DNA of 64,000 nt. Source: Tetrahymena elliotti 4EA (Eukaryota > Ciliophora > Oligohymenophorea > Hymenostomatida > Tetrahymenidae). The stretch lies in contig JH720295.1 in NCBI GenBank assembly GCA_000231825.2, positions 1,088,027-1,152,026 of the forward strand, in the 5' to 3' direction. The notes beneath the pieces are model-generated. The model searched no databases. It saw nothing but the letters and a program-made list of their open reading frames with translations, and had not been told where the DNA came from. Both the position numbers and the translations under genes were made by a program. Of the stretch, positions 63,207 through 64,000 are shown in pieces; position 1 is the stretch's first letter; every line of letters starts with the position of its first letter.

Positions 63207-63874
63207 ATCTCTTTAGAGTCTGTGGTAAGTTTATTTATTCACAATCAATCTCAATCAGAAAAAACTAATAGATTTGATTTTTATCAAAAAATGAAGCCAA
63301 AACAAGATTTTTAATGATAAATTTATTGCACGAAAGGATAGTATTAATTCTTTTCTATTTTGAAAAAGTTTTGTGGCTTAAAATAATAAAATAATTTGTA
63401 AAAATAAGATTTTCGAGTAAATTATATATCTTTCTTTGCTAAATACTGATAAGGTAATGATATTAATTTTTTTATTAATATTTATACTTGAGAATATTGA
63501 AGGTATTTCTTAATTTTTTTAATCATTGATTGATTCAAAATATTTATTTTCTAAGTATAATTAACTCTATTTACAATACTAAGCTAAGATTTAAATCTTC
63601 TTTTATTATGTCAATTTCATTAATTGAAATTTTTTGCCTTAGTGAATTGTATTTATTTATAATAAAATTTAATTCCTTCAATCTATCTAAATAATTATCA
63701 TTTATTATTAAAATTCATTTTTCTAATGAAATATTAGCACAATATTTTAAATTGGCATTTAAATTTTGATTTTCATGAGCTAAATTAATTTTTTTATTTG
63801 GTAAAGTATTTATGAAAATACATATTCTCTTAATTATTTTTTATTAAACTAAGAAATACTTTTAATTCACTTTT
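63207..63874. other. Spacer with a weak minus-strand coiled-coil-like ORF
   Basis: Divergent promoter region between the TPR kinase and the partial gene at the right edge. A minus-strand frame near 63560-63800 (YLDRLKELNFIINKYNSLRQ) looks helical but is broken by TGA and lacks context, so it is not called a gene. Confidence 0.3.
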
Positions 63875-64000
63875 ATGAAGAAGTTAAATTTTTTAAAAAG
63901 GTCGTTTTCTCAAAATTTATTTACTGTGTATAAAACATTTGAGAAAAAATATTCAGAAGCTGGGTGTAGGATGGAATACCGTACAACATAAATAGACAAA
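63875..64000 (+). CDS. 5' end of a gene cut by the window edge
   Basis: ATG 63875-63877 opens 42 codons to the edge: MKKLNFLKRSFSQNLFTVYK, then FEKKYSEAGCRMEYRTTQID. Composition changes sharply at this ATG from spacer to G+C-rich coding codons (GCT, GGG, TGT, AGG, TAC, CGT). The first ~20 residues are basic, hydroxylated and free of acids, which fits a mitochondrial presequence. Too short to identify. Confidence 0.6.

Noticed and set aside
63560..63800. Minus-strand coiled-coil-like ORF near the right edge
   Set aside because: Interrupted by TGA, with no start or splice context; composition is only weakly coding.
1..64000. tRNA, rRNA, CRISPR arrays and telomeric C4A2 repeats
   Set aside because: I looked for T-loop motifs, conserved rRNA blocks, spaced palindromic repeats and CCCCAA runs on both strands and saw none.

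Overview
The window reads as macronuclear DNA of an oligohymenophorean ciliate, most likely Tetrahymena. It is extremely A+T-rich. Every convincing coding region contains many in-frame TAA and TAG codons (read as glutamine) and ends only at TGA. Short GT...AG introns are common. Under the standard code almost every gene looks like a string of fragments, so all models here use TAA/TAG = Gln. With TGA as the only stop, chance open frames of 50-100 codons are expected in spacer DNA. I therefore relied on codon composition, domains, splice phase and motifs, not on open length alone.

Layout, left to right: partial cysteine-repeat surface antigen (-, 1-758); a small ORF (+, 2.3 kb); TOG/HEAT protein (+, 3.8-4.7 kb); a five-exon unknown gene (+) whose 3' end overlaps a convergent one-TM, possibly mitochondrial gene (-, 5.6-7.9 kb); a small two-exon gene (+, 8.5-9.3 kb); a BAH-PHD-TFIIS-M chromatin/transcription protein (+, 10.2-13.2 kb); a microexon-array gene (-, 13.9-15.8 kb); two leucine-rich-repeat genes built as one repeat per exon (+, 17.0-21.2 and 21.9-25.9 kb); a degraded two-TM family gene (-, 26.4-28.1 kb); scattered coding-like islands (+, 29.3-30.8 kb); a probable N-myristoylated pseudokinase (-, 31.0-31.9 kb); an 8.2 kb gene desert; a persulfide dioxygenase-rhodanese fusion (+, 40.2-42.0 kb); RNA 3'-terminal phosphate cyclase in seven exons (-, 42.4-44.2 kb); a two-TM protein (+, 45.6-46.3 kb); a second microexon array (+, 46.6-49.0 kb); a 1173-residue low-complexity protein (-, 49.7-53.2 kb); a short inverted-repeat element (53.8-54.2 kb); a multi-pass membrane protein (+, 54.8-56.4 kb); a VIT-VWA protein (+, 57.3-60.2 kb); a protein kinase with kinesin-light-chain-like TPRs (-, 60.2-63.2 kb); and the 5' end of another gene (+, 63.9 kb to the edge).

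The strongest candidate for something undescribed is the pair of microexon arrays. Each is about 2 kb of apparent spacer, on opposite strands. In both, AG-(3 or 6 nt)-GTA recurs every 55-75 bp, while the sequence between is unconserved. The inferred exons are nearly all multiples of three. Splice phase 1 is the only phase open through both arrays. In the first array an 8-nt and a 4-nt microexon together restore the frame into a final exon that encodes a hydrophobic tail. This is a reading of the sequence only; RNA evidence is needed.

The genes form no operons and show no shared pathway. Identifiable roles are microtubule/cilium (TOG), chromatin and transcription (BAH-PHD-TFIIS-M), mitochondrial sulfide metabolism (persulfide dioxygenase), RNA end processing (RTCA), signalling (pseudokinase, TPR kinase) and surface/membrane functions.
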